From Chloroflexota bacterium (GTDB taxonomy: Bacteria > Chloroflexota > Dehalococcoidia > SHYD01), in the NCBI GenBank assembly GCA_016190485.1, contig JACPQN010000081.1:1-35741 (forward strand): a stretch of DNA of 35,741 nt. The letters run 5' to 3'. Shown piece after piece: positions 1 through 7,568 of this stretch. Both the position numbers and the translations under genes were made by a program. Each line of letters starts with the position of its first letter. Position 1 is the stretch's first letter. The notes below the pieces were generated by a model, which saw nothing but the letters and a program-made list of their open reading frames with translations, did no database searches and was not told the origin of the DNA.

Positions 1-119
1 CCGCTGCCCTGCGGCGAGAGATCGAGGCCTGTCTTGATGCCCTGCTGCGGCATATCGACCTGTCCAAGCAGCGCCCGTTGGGTAACACCCTTTTTGAGGC
101 AACCAGTGCCGTTCGGTAA
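1..119 (+). CDS. C-terminal fragment of an unidentified protein
   Basis: An open frame enters from the left edge (codons begin at base 3) and ends at TAA 117-119, giving the last 38 residues. The sequence begins AALRREIEACLDALLRHIDL and ends in FEATSAVR. It is probably helical, with charged and leucine-rich stretches. I do not recognise the family from so short a tail. Codon use matches the neighbours, and the frame is open up to a clean stop just before an apparent promoter region, so it is probably a real gene end. The alternative, a chance open frame of 38 codons in GC-rich DNA, cannot be excluded. Confidence 0.4.
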   Translation, partial: AALRREIEACLDALLRHIDLSKQRPLGNTLFEATSAVR

Positions 120-237
120 CCGTAACAAATGAGGCAACACGGCTGGCCGATCCGGCTTATTTGCTCAGGCCGCGTGGCCGCTACCTCACTCAAGAGCATT
201 CGTGGCGGAGTAAGGCCTCGCCCGGTCGGGCGTGCAA

Positions 238-265
238 GAGGCGCCCCGAAGATGCGGGGCGTCTC
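238..265 (+). other. Hairpin upstream of the first crotonase
   Basis: GAGGCGCCCC (238-247) pairs with GGGGCGTCTC (256-265) over 10 bp with one G.T pair and an 8-nt loop. No T-run follows, so intrinsic termination for the upstream gene is doubtful. It lies just before the candidate -10 at 273-281. Confidence 0.35.
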
Positions 266-272
266 CTGCTGC

Positions 273-281
273 TGCTATACT
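273..281 (+). promoter_or_regulatory. Extended -10 promoter candidate
   Basis: TGCTATACT at 273-281 matches an extended -10 (TGn followed by TATACT). No good -35 is visible, as is usual for extended -10 promoters. The predicted start is near 288, about 75 nt before the crotonase ATG at 364. The same motif appears upstream of polA. Confidence 0.45.
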
Positions 282-363
282 CTCGTTGCACCGGCCACCC
301 AGCCAGGGGGGTGAGACCTTGCTGCGGCCATACCTCACCCGAAAAGGAGCCAGGAGTCACGCT

Positions 364-1133
364 ATGGAGACCGTCCTCTTCGAAAAGCAGGGACGCATCG
401 CCACCATCACCCTCAACCGGCCGGAGCGACTCAACGCCGCCAACCTCCAGCTCATCCGGGACCTGGTGGAGGCCAAGCGCCAGTTCGAGGCCGACCCGGA
501 GCTATGGGTGGCCATCCTCACCGGCGCGGGGCGAGCCTTCTGCTCCGGCGCCGACCTGCGGCGCGACCCCAACGATCCCGATGCTGGAGACAGCCCCGCG
601 ACCCTCATGGAGCGGCTGGAGCTGGGCATGGCGTGGAGCTACAAGCCCATGATCGCCGCGGTCAACGGCCCCTGCTACGGGCGGGGCTTCTACTTCGCCC
701 TGGACTGCGATATCCGCATCGCCTCGGAGCAGGCGGTCTTCTGCTTCGCAGAGCCCCGGTGGAACTCGCGGAGCGGTGGGTGCCCAAGCTGGCCGCCACC
801 ATTTCCCCCGCCACGGCCATGTGGATGCTCTCCACCACCATCGAGGTGCCGGCCCAGCGAGCCCTCCAGCTTGGCCTGGTGGCCGACGTGGCGCCCCACG
901 AGCGGCTGATGGCGGAGGCCACGGCCCTGGCAGAGCGGATCTGCGGCAACGGCCCCCTGGCGGTGCGGGCGGGCCTGCAGCTCATCCGCACCATGATCCA
1001 GCGCCGGGCCGACGAGATGTACACCCTGGCGGCAGCGGTGGGCGCACACGTGGGCCGCAGCGAGGACAGCCGCTCCGGCGAGGCTACCCGGGCCTTCGCG
1101 GAGAAGCGCAAGGCCGTTTGGAAGGGGAGATAG
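364..1133 (+). pseudogene. Crotonase-family (enoyl-CoA hydratase/isomerase) gene with a frameshift
   Basis: ATG 364 follows AGGAG (352-356) at 7-nt spacing. The first frame encodes a typical crotonase N-terminus: oxyanion-hole segment FCSGAD near residues 59-64 and the second glycine segment AAVNGPCYGRGF near residue 100. At about base 770 homology moves from this frame to the frame that ends at TAG 1131-1133, where the family pattern resumes (WVPKLAATISPATAMWML, then LQLGLVADVAPHERLM and a C-terminal AFAEKRKAVWKGR). One missing G in the run tcgcggagcgg near 768-772 would restore a single protein of about 256 residues. The residue matching rat hydratase Glu164 appears to be Trp, so this may not be a classical hydratase even when intact. 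It is a genuine frameshift mutation or a single-base sequence error. The intact paralogue follows 47 nt downstream. Confidence 0.8.
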
Positions 1134-1180
1134 TGCGGGCGGGAGCGCCCCGCCCAGCAACAGGCAGAAGGAGGTTTCCC

Positions 1181-2062
1181 GTGGCGTACCAGTACCTGCT
1201 CTACGAGAAGGACGGCGTGGTGGTGGTCATCACCTTCAACCGGCCCGAGGCCCTGAATGCCATCATCCCTGGCCTGGAGGCGGAGCTGCACCAGGCCCTG
1301 GATGAAGCCGACGCCGATGCCGAGGTGCGGGCCATCATCCTTACCGGCGCTGGCCGCGCCTTCTCCGCGGGCTATGACATGGCGCCCCGGCCGGAGCGGG
1401 CGCAGCGTCCCGACCCGCGGACGGCCTACGCTGGTGAGCTGCTGCGGAGCTGGTGGAGCAACGATTTCCGCAACATCCAGTACCTCATGCACCTCTGGTA
1501 CCTGAGCAAGCCCGTCATCGCCGCGGTGAACGGCTGGTGTATGGGTGGCGCCTTCTGGTACTCCGCCGCCTGCGACATCACCATCGCCTCAGACCAGGCC
1601 ACCTTCGCCCAGCCGGAGGTGCGGCACATCTCTAACTCCACCTTCCTCTTCTCGGCCCTCTGCGGGTGGAAGGTGGCGAACCGCTACGCCCTGACCGGCG
1701 ACCACCTGGATGCCCAGGAGGCCTATCGCATCGGGCTGGTGAACGAGGTGGTGCCCCACGACCAGCTTATGGAGCGAGCCAAAGCCCTGGCCAACCGCAT
1801 CGCGCTGGTGCCCGAACCGGCGGTGCGCTACAACAAGTACGTGACCACCCTGGGGCTGGAGGCCTCGGGCATCCGCAGCGGGCTGCTGATGAACGCGGCC
1901 CTCTCTGCCCTGGCCCACTCCTCCCACATGCCGGAAAACGACCGCCTCAACGAGGCCAGGGACAAGGGCGGCATGCGGGCCTTCCTGGAGGCCCGGGACG
2001 CGCCCTTCCAGCCGGAGCCTTTCGGTCCCCGCTCCCGCAACCGGCCGGGCAGCCTGCGGTAG
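1181..2062 (+). CDS. Enoyl-CoA hydratase/isomerase family protein (crotonase 2)
   Basis: This 293-aa crotonase starts at GTG 1181, six bases after a strong AAGGAGG (1168-1174); the frame is open further upstream but has no comparable site. Landmarks are NRPEALNAI near residue 20, the first oxyanion-hole loop RAFSAGYDM, the second loop NGWCMGGAFW, ACDITIASDQATFAQPE and the C-terminal LTGDHLDAQEAYRIGLVNEVVP. The Glu of QPE corresponds to the first catalytic Glu of rat enoyl-CoA hydratase (Glu144). The second catalytic position (Glu164) looks like Arg (VANRYALTGD). Family knowledge says such members can be isomerases, hydrolases or lyases as well as hydratases, so the substrate is not predictable. 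It is probably co-transcribed with the broken crotonase upstream. A strong terminator follows the stop. Confidence 0.88.
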   Translation: MAYQYLLYEKDGVVVVITFNRPEALNAIIPGLEAELHQALDEADADAEVRAIILTGAGRAFSAGYDMAPRPERAQRPDPRTAYAGELLRSWWSNDFRNIQYLMHLWYLSKPVIAAVNGWCMGGAFWYSAACDITIASDQATFAQPEVRHISNSTFLFSALCGWKVANRYALTGDHLDAQEAYRIGLVNEVVPHDQLMERAKALANRIALVPEPAVRYNKYVTTLGLEASGIRSGLLMNAALSALAHSSHMPENDRLNEARDKGGMRAFLEARDAPFQPEPFGPRSRNRPGSLR

Positions 2063-2077
2063 GCGGCCAGAGCAAAG

Positions 2078-2110
2078 AAGCGGGGCAGCCCCCTGGGGGC
2101 TGCCCCGCTT
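2078..2110. terminator. Bidirectional intrinsic terminator
   Basis: AAGCGGGGCAGCCCCC (2078-2093) and its exact complement (2095-2110) form a perfect 16-bp stem around a single central T, which would open to a 3-nt loop. The ends read AA...TT, giving short U-tracts in both directions. It sits between the convergent crotonase 2 and the exported protein gene. Confidence 0.85.
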
Positions 2111-2129
2111 GCGTTTGCCTGACTCGTGT

Positions 2130-3053
2130 CTACCCTCGATCGTGAGGCACGGAGACAGTCGCGCTGCAGGAGGCGGAGTTGCCGGCGTTGTCCGTAGCCG
2201 TATAGAACAGCCTGTAGACACGGCCATTGCCGCTGCCTGACCGCTCCGCTCGCAACATGCCGCTCGTGTCGGACGTGCCTACTGCCCAGCCCTGGATGTC
2301 GTTGGCGGTGTCGCCGTCGCCCAGGCCATCATCCGGCTCGTTGCTGGTGACGGCCACAAGCACGACGCTGGCGATGCCCGAGGCGTCGGTGGCCTGCACG
2401 TTCACGCTCACCGGCGCCAGCTTGTGGTTGGGCGGCCACAGGACGCTGGGCGTCGCGCTGCAGCTGACCGTGGGCGGCGTCGTATCTCCGAGGCTGTGGA
2501 CCAGCACCTCGACGTCGAGGTACGTCGCCCCGCCGTAGTCGTGGCCACGGATGGCAAGCAGGTTTGTGCCCGGTAGTAGCAGGCTGTCCGGCGCCGTGAA
2601 ATCAATGTTCGGCGAATGGCAGAACCCCGACTGCACCGACCCGAGGAGTTGTCCGTTAAGATACACAGTGGCGTCGTTGTCAACGGTCCCTCGGACCCTC
2701 AGGCTGTGAGCCCCAGCTGGAAGGGTCAGCTCCTTCCTCAGGAGGAGGTCCGTATTAGCAGGCCAGCTGGTCTTAATGGCCGTCGAATTGTTCCACGAGC
2801 AACCCCCGCTCGTCGTGCCGAATCCGGCGTCCCCGGTGGAGAAGCTGGAAGCATCGTAGCCCGGTTGCTCGAAACCAGCTCCAGCCCCCCAGTCCACAAC
2901 TTTGAACTTGTATCCTGTGGCCTTGAACGGGCTGACGGTGATGGTGGTCCCATGGGCTGCCACTGCGGTGACCTGTGCTGCAAGAGGAAGCAGCAGCACC
3001 AACGCGACCATTAGCACCGCTACGATGTACCGCAACGGTAGAATGCGTGTCAT
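2130..3053 (-). CDS. Exported beta-sandwich protein with C-terminal Ig-like domain
   Basis: This 307-aa protein has a clear signal peptide: MTRILPLRY, a hydrophobic core to about residue 25, and a likely cleavage after AQVTAVAA near residue 33. Residues about 40-190 form a jelly-roll or galactose-binding-like domain, suggested by LRVRGTVDNDATVYLNGQLLG and TNLLAIRGHDYGGATYLDVEV. After the linker DTTPPTVSC, residues 195-307 carry the motifs LWPPNHKL, TSNEPDDGLGDGD, LRAERSGSGNGRVYRLFYTATDNAGN and a final VPHDRG. I recognise this pattern from many secreted bacterial proteins, where it ends repeat-rich surface proteins. Four Cys residues could form disulfides. No catalytic motif is seen, so adhesion or surface binding is only a guess. 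A purine-rich AAGAAGGCAGG precedes the ATG. It converges on the terminator at 2078-2110. Confidence 0.8.
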   Translation of the reverse strand: MTRILPLRYIVAVLMVALVLLLPLAAQVTAVAAHGTTITVSPFKATGYKFKVVDWGAGAGFEQPGYDASSFSTGDAGFGTTSGGCSWNNSTAIKTSWPANTDLLLRKELTLPAGAHSLRVRGTVDNDATVYLNGQLLGSVQSGFCHSPNIDFTAPDSLLLPGTNLLAIRGHDYGGATYLDVEVLVHSLGDTTPPTVSCSATPSVLWPPNHKLAPVSVNVQATDASGIASVVLVAVTSNEPDDGLGDGDTANDIQGWAVGTSDTSGMLRAERSGSGNGRVYRLFYTATDNAGNSASCSATVSVPHDRG

Positions 3054-3182
3054 GATGCCTGCCTTCTTTACTTTGCTGGTACCGATGTTTGTCGCCCCTT
3101 GACAGGCTGGCCCAATCCTCCCTTCTCACAAGCGCAGCCACTCGAGAACGCTACTCTGATGCATTTACACCAGAATATGGGT

Positions 3183-3212
3183 AGTAGACCACAGCGCATT
3201 CGCACAAGTCAA
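3183..3212 (-). promoter_or_regulatory. Candidate promoter for the exported protein
   Basis: On the minus strand, TTGACT (3212-3207) is followed after 18 bp by TCTACT (3188-3183). The predicted start is near 3176, leaving a leader of about 120 nt before the ATG at 3053. The -35 abuts the palindrome at 3212-3227. Confidence 0.4.
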
Positions 3213-3227
3213 GTGATCTGGATCACA
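3212..3227. promoter_or_regulatory. CRP/FNR-family-like operator
   Basis: AGTGA-TCTGGA-TCACA matches nine of ten bases of the TGTGA-N6-TCACA consensus of CRP-type regulators. Its centre (3219.5) would be about 43 bases upstream of the predicted minus-strand start near 3176, close to the class II activator position, and about 81 bases upstream of the polA start on the other strand. Confidence 0.45.
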
Positions 3228-3266
3228 CAAGGAGGGGCAAACCACCACGCGGGAGCACGCGGTTTT

Positions 3267-3294
3267 TTGTTCCTACCGCGTGCGGTGCTATAAT
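3267..3294 (+). promoter_or_regulatory. polA promoter with extended -10
   Basis: TGCTATAAT (3286-3294) is a perfect extended -10. A weak -35 (TTGTTC, 3267-3272) lies 16 bp upstream. The predicted start near 3301 supports the polA ATG at 3343 and excludes an upstream start at 3280. Confidence 0.7.
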
Positions 3295-3300
3295 TGCCAC

Positions 3301-3326
3301 GCCTGGCTGTCCGGCAGGCAGGCCTG
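3301..3326 (+). repeat. Short palindromic element in the polA leader
   Basis: GCCTGGCTG (3301-3309) pairs with CAGGCAGGC (3315-3323) with one mismatch around a 5-nt loop. The 18 bases CTGTCCGGCAGGCAGGCC (3307-3324) occur in reverse complement inside the lytic transglycosylase gene at 21270-21287. This suggests a small dispersed repeat inserted in the leader just before the polA ribosome binding site. Confidence 0.6.
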
Positions 3327-3342
3327 CACGGAAGGGAGCACC

Positions 3343-6162
3343 ATGGCCGAAACGCCGCCACTCCTGATCCTTATCGATGGCAACGCTCTGGTGCACCGGG
3401 CCTACCACGCCTTCGCGGCCGCGTCGGGCCGGTCGGCGGTGGCCCTCACCACCAAGGAGGGCGAGCCGGTCAGCGCGGTGTATGGCTTTGCCAGCATGCT
3501 CCTCAAGGTGCTCAACGAGCACCAGCCCACCTACATTGCGTGCGCCTTCGATACCCACGTGCCCACCTTCCGCCATGAGCAGTATCAGGAGTACAAGGCT
3601 GGGCGGGCCAGAATGCCTGACGATTTGCCACCCCAGTTCGACCGGGTGCGCCAGTTGCTGGAGGCCTTCAACATCCCCATCTACGAGATAGACGGCTACG
3701 AGGCCGACGACGTGCTGGGCGCCCTGTGCCAGCAGGCCAGCGCCCAGGGCATAGAGACCATCATCGTCACCGGCGACGCCGACACCATGCAGCTCGTCTC
3801 TCCCACGGTGCGGGTGCTCTACCCCGGCGCCCGCAGCCTCACCGAGGCCACGCTCTACGACGAAGCCAAGGTGCAGGAGCGCTACGGCGTGCCGCCGCTG
3901 CGGGTTCCGGACTGGAAGGGGCTCAAGGGCGATCCTTCGGACAACATTCCCGGCGTGCCCGGCGTGGGCGACAAGACCGCCTCCAAGCTGCTCCAGGAAT
4001 ACGGCAGCCTGGAGGCGGCCTTGGAGCGGGTGGACGCGATCACTCCCGCGCGGCTCCAGGAGGCGCTGCGCACCTACCGGGACCAGGCCCTCCAGAGCAA
4101 GCACCTGGCTACCATAGTGCGGGAGGTGCCCATCAACCTGGACCCAGAGGCCTGCCACGTCAAAGGCTACGACCGCGGGCGCGTGGTGCGGCTGCTGCGG
4201 GAGCTGGAGTTCACCAGCTTGCTGGGGCGGTTGCCCCCGCAGCCGGGCGCCGTGGCGCCGGGCCAGCAGCTCAGCCTGCTGGGCGAGAACCTCCCAGCAG
4301 CCGGGGTGAAGCAGAGCGCCCCCGACGGCCGCTACACCGTGGTGGACACGCCGGCGGGCCTGGAGCGCCTGGCGCGACGCCTGGCCGAGGCGCCCCAGGT
4401 GGTGGTGGATGTGGAGACCACCAGCATCCGGCCCATGGAGGCCGCCCTGGTGGGCATCGCCCTGTGCCCCGCGGCCGGCGAAGCCTACTACGTGCCGGTG
4501 GGGCACTTAGAGGGCCCCAACCTGCCCCTAGAGCTGGTGCGGGAGCGGTTGGCCCCCGCCCTGGCTGACCCCGCCAAGCCCAAGGCGGCCCACAACGGCA
4601 ACTACGACCTGATCGTGTTGGAGGAGCATGGCTTCAGGATCGCGCCACTGGCCTCCGACACCATGATCGCGGCCTTCCTCCTGGGCGAAAAAGCCCTGGG
4701 GCTCAAGAACCTGGCCTTCAGCAAGCTGGGCATCGAGATGACCCAGATCACCGAGCTGATCGGCACCGGGGCCAGGCAGCTCACCATGGACCGGGTGGCG
4801 GTGGCCCAGGCCGCGCCTTACGCCTGCGCCGACGCCGACATGACGGCCCGCCTTCAGGGCCTGTTGGAAGGGGCGCTCCAGCGCGAAGGCCTGTGGGAGC
4901 TCTACGCACAGGTGGAGATGCCCCTGGTGCCGGTGCTGGTACAGATGGAGCGCTGGGGCGTGGCCCTGGACACGGCGGTGCTGGCCCAGATGTCCCGCGA
5001 CTTGGGGGAGCGCATGGGCGAGCTGGAGACGGAGATCTACCAGAGCGTGGGGCACCACTTCAACATCAACTCCACGCAGCAACTGGGCCAGGTGCTCTTC
5101 GAGGAGCTGCGGTTGCCCCACGGCCGCCGCACCAAGAGCGGCTACTCCACGGACCAGGGGGTGCTGGAGAGCCTCCGGGGCGCGCACCCCGTCGTCGAGG
5201 CCGTTCTGGAGTACCGCCAGCTCACCAAGCTCAAGTCCACCTACGTGGACGCGCTGCCGGCCCTGGTGAATCCCCGCACCGGCCGGGTGCACACCAGCTT
5301 TAATCAGGCGGGCGCGGCCACCGGGCGGGTCTCCAGCAACGACCCCAACCTCCAGAACATCCCCATCCGCACCGAGCTGGGCCGGCGGGTGCGCACCGCC
5401 TTCGTGCCGGCGCCCGGCTCGCTCCTTATGTCCGCCGACTACTCCCAGGTGGAGTTGCGGGTGCTGGCCCACCTCTCCCGAGATCCGGGCCTGATCGAGG
5501 CTTTCCTCAACGATGAAGACATTCACACCGCCACGGCCTCCGTCGTCTTCGGCGTGCCGCCGGAGGAGGTGAACAAAGACCACCGCCGCGTCGCCAAGGT
5601 GGTCAACTTCGGCATCGTTTATGGGCTCAGCGGGTTCGGCCTCTCCCAGGCCATCCCCGGCATGGCTCGGGCCGAGGCCGACGCTTTCATCGACACCTAC
5701 TTCGCCCGCTACCCTGGTATCCGCACCTACATTAGCGACACCCTGCGGGAGGGGGTGGAGCGGGGCTACGTGCACACCCTCCTGGGGCGGCGCCGTAACG
5801 TGCCGGAGCTGGTGCACCCCAACGCCCAGGTGCGGTCCGCTGCGGAGCGCATGGCCATCAACATGCCGGTCCAGGGCACCGCCGCGGACATCATCAAGGT
5901 GGCTATGATCAACCTTCACAAAGCCCTGCCGGAGCGGGGCCTCAGGAGCAAGATGATCCTCCAAGTGCACGACGAGCTGCTCTTTGAGGTGCCTCAGGAG
6001 GAGCTGGAGGAGATGCAGCGCCTGGTGCCGGAGATCATGTCCGCCGCCCTGGAGCTGGTGGTGCCGGTGAAGGTGGAGGTGAAAGTCGGGGCCACCTGGG
6101 GCGAGCTGGAGGAGGTGGAGGCTGAGGAGGAGTTGCCGGTGCTCTCCGGCGTGGAGGGCTGA
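3343..6162 (+). CDS. polA: DNA polymerase I
   Basis: This 939-aa enzyme has all three classical domains. The N-terminal 5'-3' nuclease (about 1-290) shows LLILIDGNALVHRAYHAF, YEADDVLGAL, TGDADTMQLV and GDPSDNIPGVPGVGDKTA. The 3'-5' proofreading exonuclease (about 325-510) keeps its acidic residues: D356 and E358 (VVDVETTS), D422 (HNGNYD) and Y493/D497 (YACAD). The polymerase domain has motif A with D699 (ADYSQVELRVLAH), motif B with R748, K752 and F756 (RRVAKVVNFGIVYGLS), and motif C with D877 (QVHDELLFE). Phe at 756 is the usual bacterial residue. It fills gaps and removes RNA primers in repair and lagging-strand synthesis. The start at ATG 3343 follows AAGGGAG (3332-3338) and lies downstream of the predicted transcription start. 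Its stop overlaps the mutM start by one base, so the two are translationally coupled. Confidence 0.98.
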   Translation: MAETPPLLILIDGNALVHRAYHAFAAASGRSAVALTTKEGEPVSAVYGFASMLLKVLNEHQPTYIACAFDTHVPTFRHEQYQEYKAGRARMPDDLPPQFDRVRQLLEAFNIPIYEIDGYEADDVLGALCQQASAQGIETIIVTGDADTMQLVSPTVRVLYPGARSLTEATLYDEAKVQERYGVPPLRVPDWKGLKGDPSDNIPGVPGVGDKTASKLLQEYGSLEAALERVDAITPARLQEALRTYRDQALQSKHLATIVREVPINLDPEACHVKGYDRGRVVRLLRELEFTSLLGRLPPQPGAVAPGQQLSLLGENLPAAGVKQSAPDGRYTVVDTPAGLERLARRLAEAPQVVVDVETTSIRPMEAALVGIALCPAAGEAYYVPVGHLEGPNLPLELVRERLAPALADPAKPKAAHNGNYDLIVLEEHGFRIAPLASDTMIAAFLLGEKALGLKNLAFSKLGIEMTQITELIGTGARQLTMDRVAVAQAAPYACADADMTARLQGLLEGALQREGLWELYAQVEMPLVPVLVQMERWGVALDTAVLAQMSRDLGERMGELETEIYQSVGHHFNINSTQQLGQVLFEELRLPHGRRTKSGYSTDQGVLESLRGAHPVVEAVLEYRQLTKLKSTYVDALPALVNPRTGRVHTSFNQAGAATGRVSSNDPNLQNIPIRTELGRRVRTAFVPAPGSLLMSADYSQVELRVLAHLSRDPGLIEAFLNDEDIHTATASVVFGVPPEEVNKDHRRVAKVVNFGIVYGLSGFGLSQAIPGMARAEADAFIDTYFARYPGIRTYISDTLREGVERGYVHTLLGRRRNVPELVHPNAQVRSAAERMAINMPVQGTAADIIKVAMINLHKALPERGLRSKMILQVHDELLFEVPQEELEEMQRLVPEIMSAALELVVPVKVEVKVGATWGELEEVEAEEELPVLSGVEG

Positions 6163-6992
6163 TGCCCGAGCTGCCGGAGGTGGAGACCACCGTGCGAGAC
6201 CTCCGGCCGCGCGTGGTGGGCCGCAGCTTTCGCCAGGTGGATATCCAGGTACCCCGCATGGTGCGGGCGCCTTCACCGGAAGGGCTGCGCCAGGAGTTGC
6301 CCGGGCGCTTGGTGCAGGCGCTGGAGCGTCGGGGCAAATACATCCTCTTCCGGCTGGACCGGGGCGCGCTGGTGGTGCACCTCATGATGGGCGGGGCCCT
6401 CATGTGGGCAGCGCCTGAGGGAGCAAGCGGACCGGCGGAACGGGCACGCGCTAAGCACACCCGCTTGGCCTTCCTGCTGGACGACGGCTCCGAGCTGTGG
6501 TTGGTGAACCCCCGCACCCTGGGCGGCGTGTGGCTGGTGGAGTCGGCGGAGCAGGTGGTGGGCAGGCTTGGCCCGGAGCCGCTGAGCGACGAGTTCACCC
6601 CGCTCTACTTCGCAGCACGGCTCAAAGGCCGGACATCCCCCATCAAGCCCCTGCTGCTGAGCCAGGAGGTGGTGGCCGGCGTGGGCAATATCTATGCCGA
6701 CGAGGCGCTGTTTCTTGCGGAGATACGGCCACAACGCCCGGCGGACGAGCTGACCCCTCAGGAGGTGCGGCGCCTGCACAGCGCGGTCCGCGCCGCGCTG
6801 GAGCGGGGCATCCGGCATCGTGGCACTTCCCTGGGTGATTTCCTGGACCCTTTCGGCGGCGCTGGGACCCACCAGAACCAGCTCTCCGTCTTCCGGCGGC
6901 AGGGCCAGCCCTGTCCCCGCTGCGGCAGCGTGATCGTCAAGGAGCAGTTCCGGGGGCGCGGCACCCACTATTGCCCTAGCTGCCAGCGGTAG
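6162..6992 (+). CDS. mutM: Formamidopyrimidine-DNA glycosylase
   Basis: This 276-aa base-excision-repair enzyme removes oxidised purines such as 8-oxoguanine and cuts the abasic strand. The N-terminus MPELPEVET provides the catalytic Pro2 and Glu3, and Lys59 (RRGKYILF) is the conserved DNA-contacting Lys. VAGVGNIYADEALF and the C-terminal zinc finger C251-x2-C254 to C271-x2-C274, with RGTHYCPSCQR, are canonical. One departure is the void-filling loop. Where most Fpg proteins have DPRRFG, this one has NPRTLG (116-121), keeping the first Arg but replacing the second Arg and the Phe. The ATG shares its A with the polA stop (TGATG). Co-expression with polA makes sense because PolI fills the gap left by glycosylase and AP-endonuclease action. 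Confidence 0.97.
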   Translation: MPELPEVETTVRDLRPRVVGRSFRQVDIQVPRMVRAPSPEGLRQELPGRLVQALERRGKYILFRLDRGALVVHLMMGGALMWAAPEGASGPAERARAKHTRLAFLLDDGSELWLVNPRTLGGVWLVESAEQVVGRLGPEPLSDEFTPLYFAARLKGRTSPIKPLLLSQEVVAGVGNIYADEALFLAEIRPQRPADELTPQEVRRLHSAVRAALERGIRHRGTSLGDFLDPFGGAGTHQNQLSVFRRQGQPCPRCGSVIVKEQFRGRGTHYCPSCQR

Positions 6993-6995
6993 CGG

Positions 6996-7025
6996 TTGCC
7001 CCCTGCCGCACCCCTCCTGTACACT
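6996..7025 (+). promoter_or_regulatory. Candidate promoter for the GYD protein
   Basis: TTGCCC (6996-7001), an 18-bp spacer and TACACT (7020-7025) resemble a sigma70 promoter. The leader to ATG 7115 would be about 80 nt. Confidence 0.35.
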
Positions 7026-7114
7026 GCGGGCTACACGAGGCGGCAGCGGGCCCTCGGGGACGGCGACCCAGCGGTAGTCACACCGACTAATCGGTCCAGC
7101 GAAAGGAGCGGGAG

Positions 7115-7447
7115 ATGCCCTTGTATATGTACCAGGCTGCCTACACGCCAGAGTCCCTGGCGGCCCAGATCAAGAACCCCCAAGACCGGATTGAGGTGGC
7201 AGCCAAGCCGGTAATAGAGGCCGCTGGCGGCAAACTGCTGGCTGCGGGTTATACCTTCGGCGAGTACGATATCCTGGTGGTCATCGAGGCGCCCGACAAC
7301 GTGGCGGTGGCCGCGGTGGCCATGGCCGTAGCTGCGGGCGGCGCGGTCAGGGCGGCCAAGACCACGCCCATGCTCTCCGGCGCCGAGTGGGTGGCCGCCC
7401 TGCAGAAGGCCCCGACCATTACCGCGGTCTACCGCCCGGCCCGTTAG
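7115..7447 (+). CDS. GYD-domain protein
   Basis: This small 110-aa soluble protein starts at ATG 7115, six bases after AAAGGAG (7102-7108). It opens MPLYMYQAAYTPESLAAQIKNPQDR and carries GGKLLAAGYTFGEYDILVVIEAPDN, the ferredoxin-like GYD pattern (named after the family's conserved Gly-Tyr-Asp; here the signature reads GEYD), then AAVAMAVAAGGAVRAAKTTPML. The family consists of about 100-residue alpha+beta proteins of unknown function, often described as dimeric-barrel-like. No catalytic residues are known. It precedes a crotonase gene by 121 nt and may be co-transcribed with it, which would hint at acyl-CoA metabolism, but nothing else ties the two together. Confidence 0.8.
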   Translation: MPLYMYQAAYTPESLAAQIKNPQDRIEVAAKPVIEAAGGKLLAAGYTFGEYDILVVIEAPDNVAVAAVAMAVAAGGAVRAAKTTPMLSGAEWVAALQKAPTITAVYRPAR

Positions 7448-7568
7448 CGGCGCTCTTCCTGGTTCAGCGGTCGATAGGCTTTCTCTACCAGCGCCGGGGC
7501 TGCTGCCGCCTCAGTTGTTCAACACCATACTGCCTACATGACCCTACGTCACCCGCATGGAGGTCGCC

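Noticed and set aside
364-1133. Programmed ribosomal frameshift in crotonase 1
   Set aside because: No slippery heptamer or downstream pseudoknot is evident, and crotonases do not need frameshifting. A mutation or sequencing error is simpler.
3280-3342. Longer polA N-terminus from an upstream in-frame start
   Set aside because: The -10 box of the predicted promoter (3289-3294) lies inside this stretch, so it would not be transcribed. The family N-terminus starts at 3343.
4528-6276. A 582-codon open frame antisense to polA
   Set aside because: GC-rich codon bias opens long antisense frames. The sense strand encodes a complete DNA polymerase I and mutM, while the antisense protein is His/Gly/Leu-rich with no motif or ribosome binding site.
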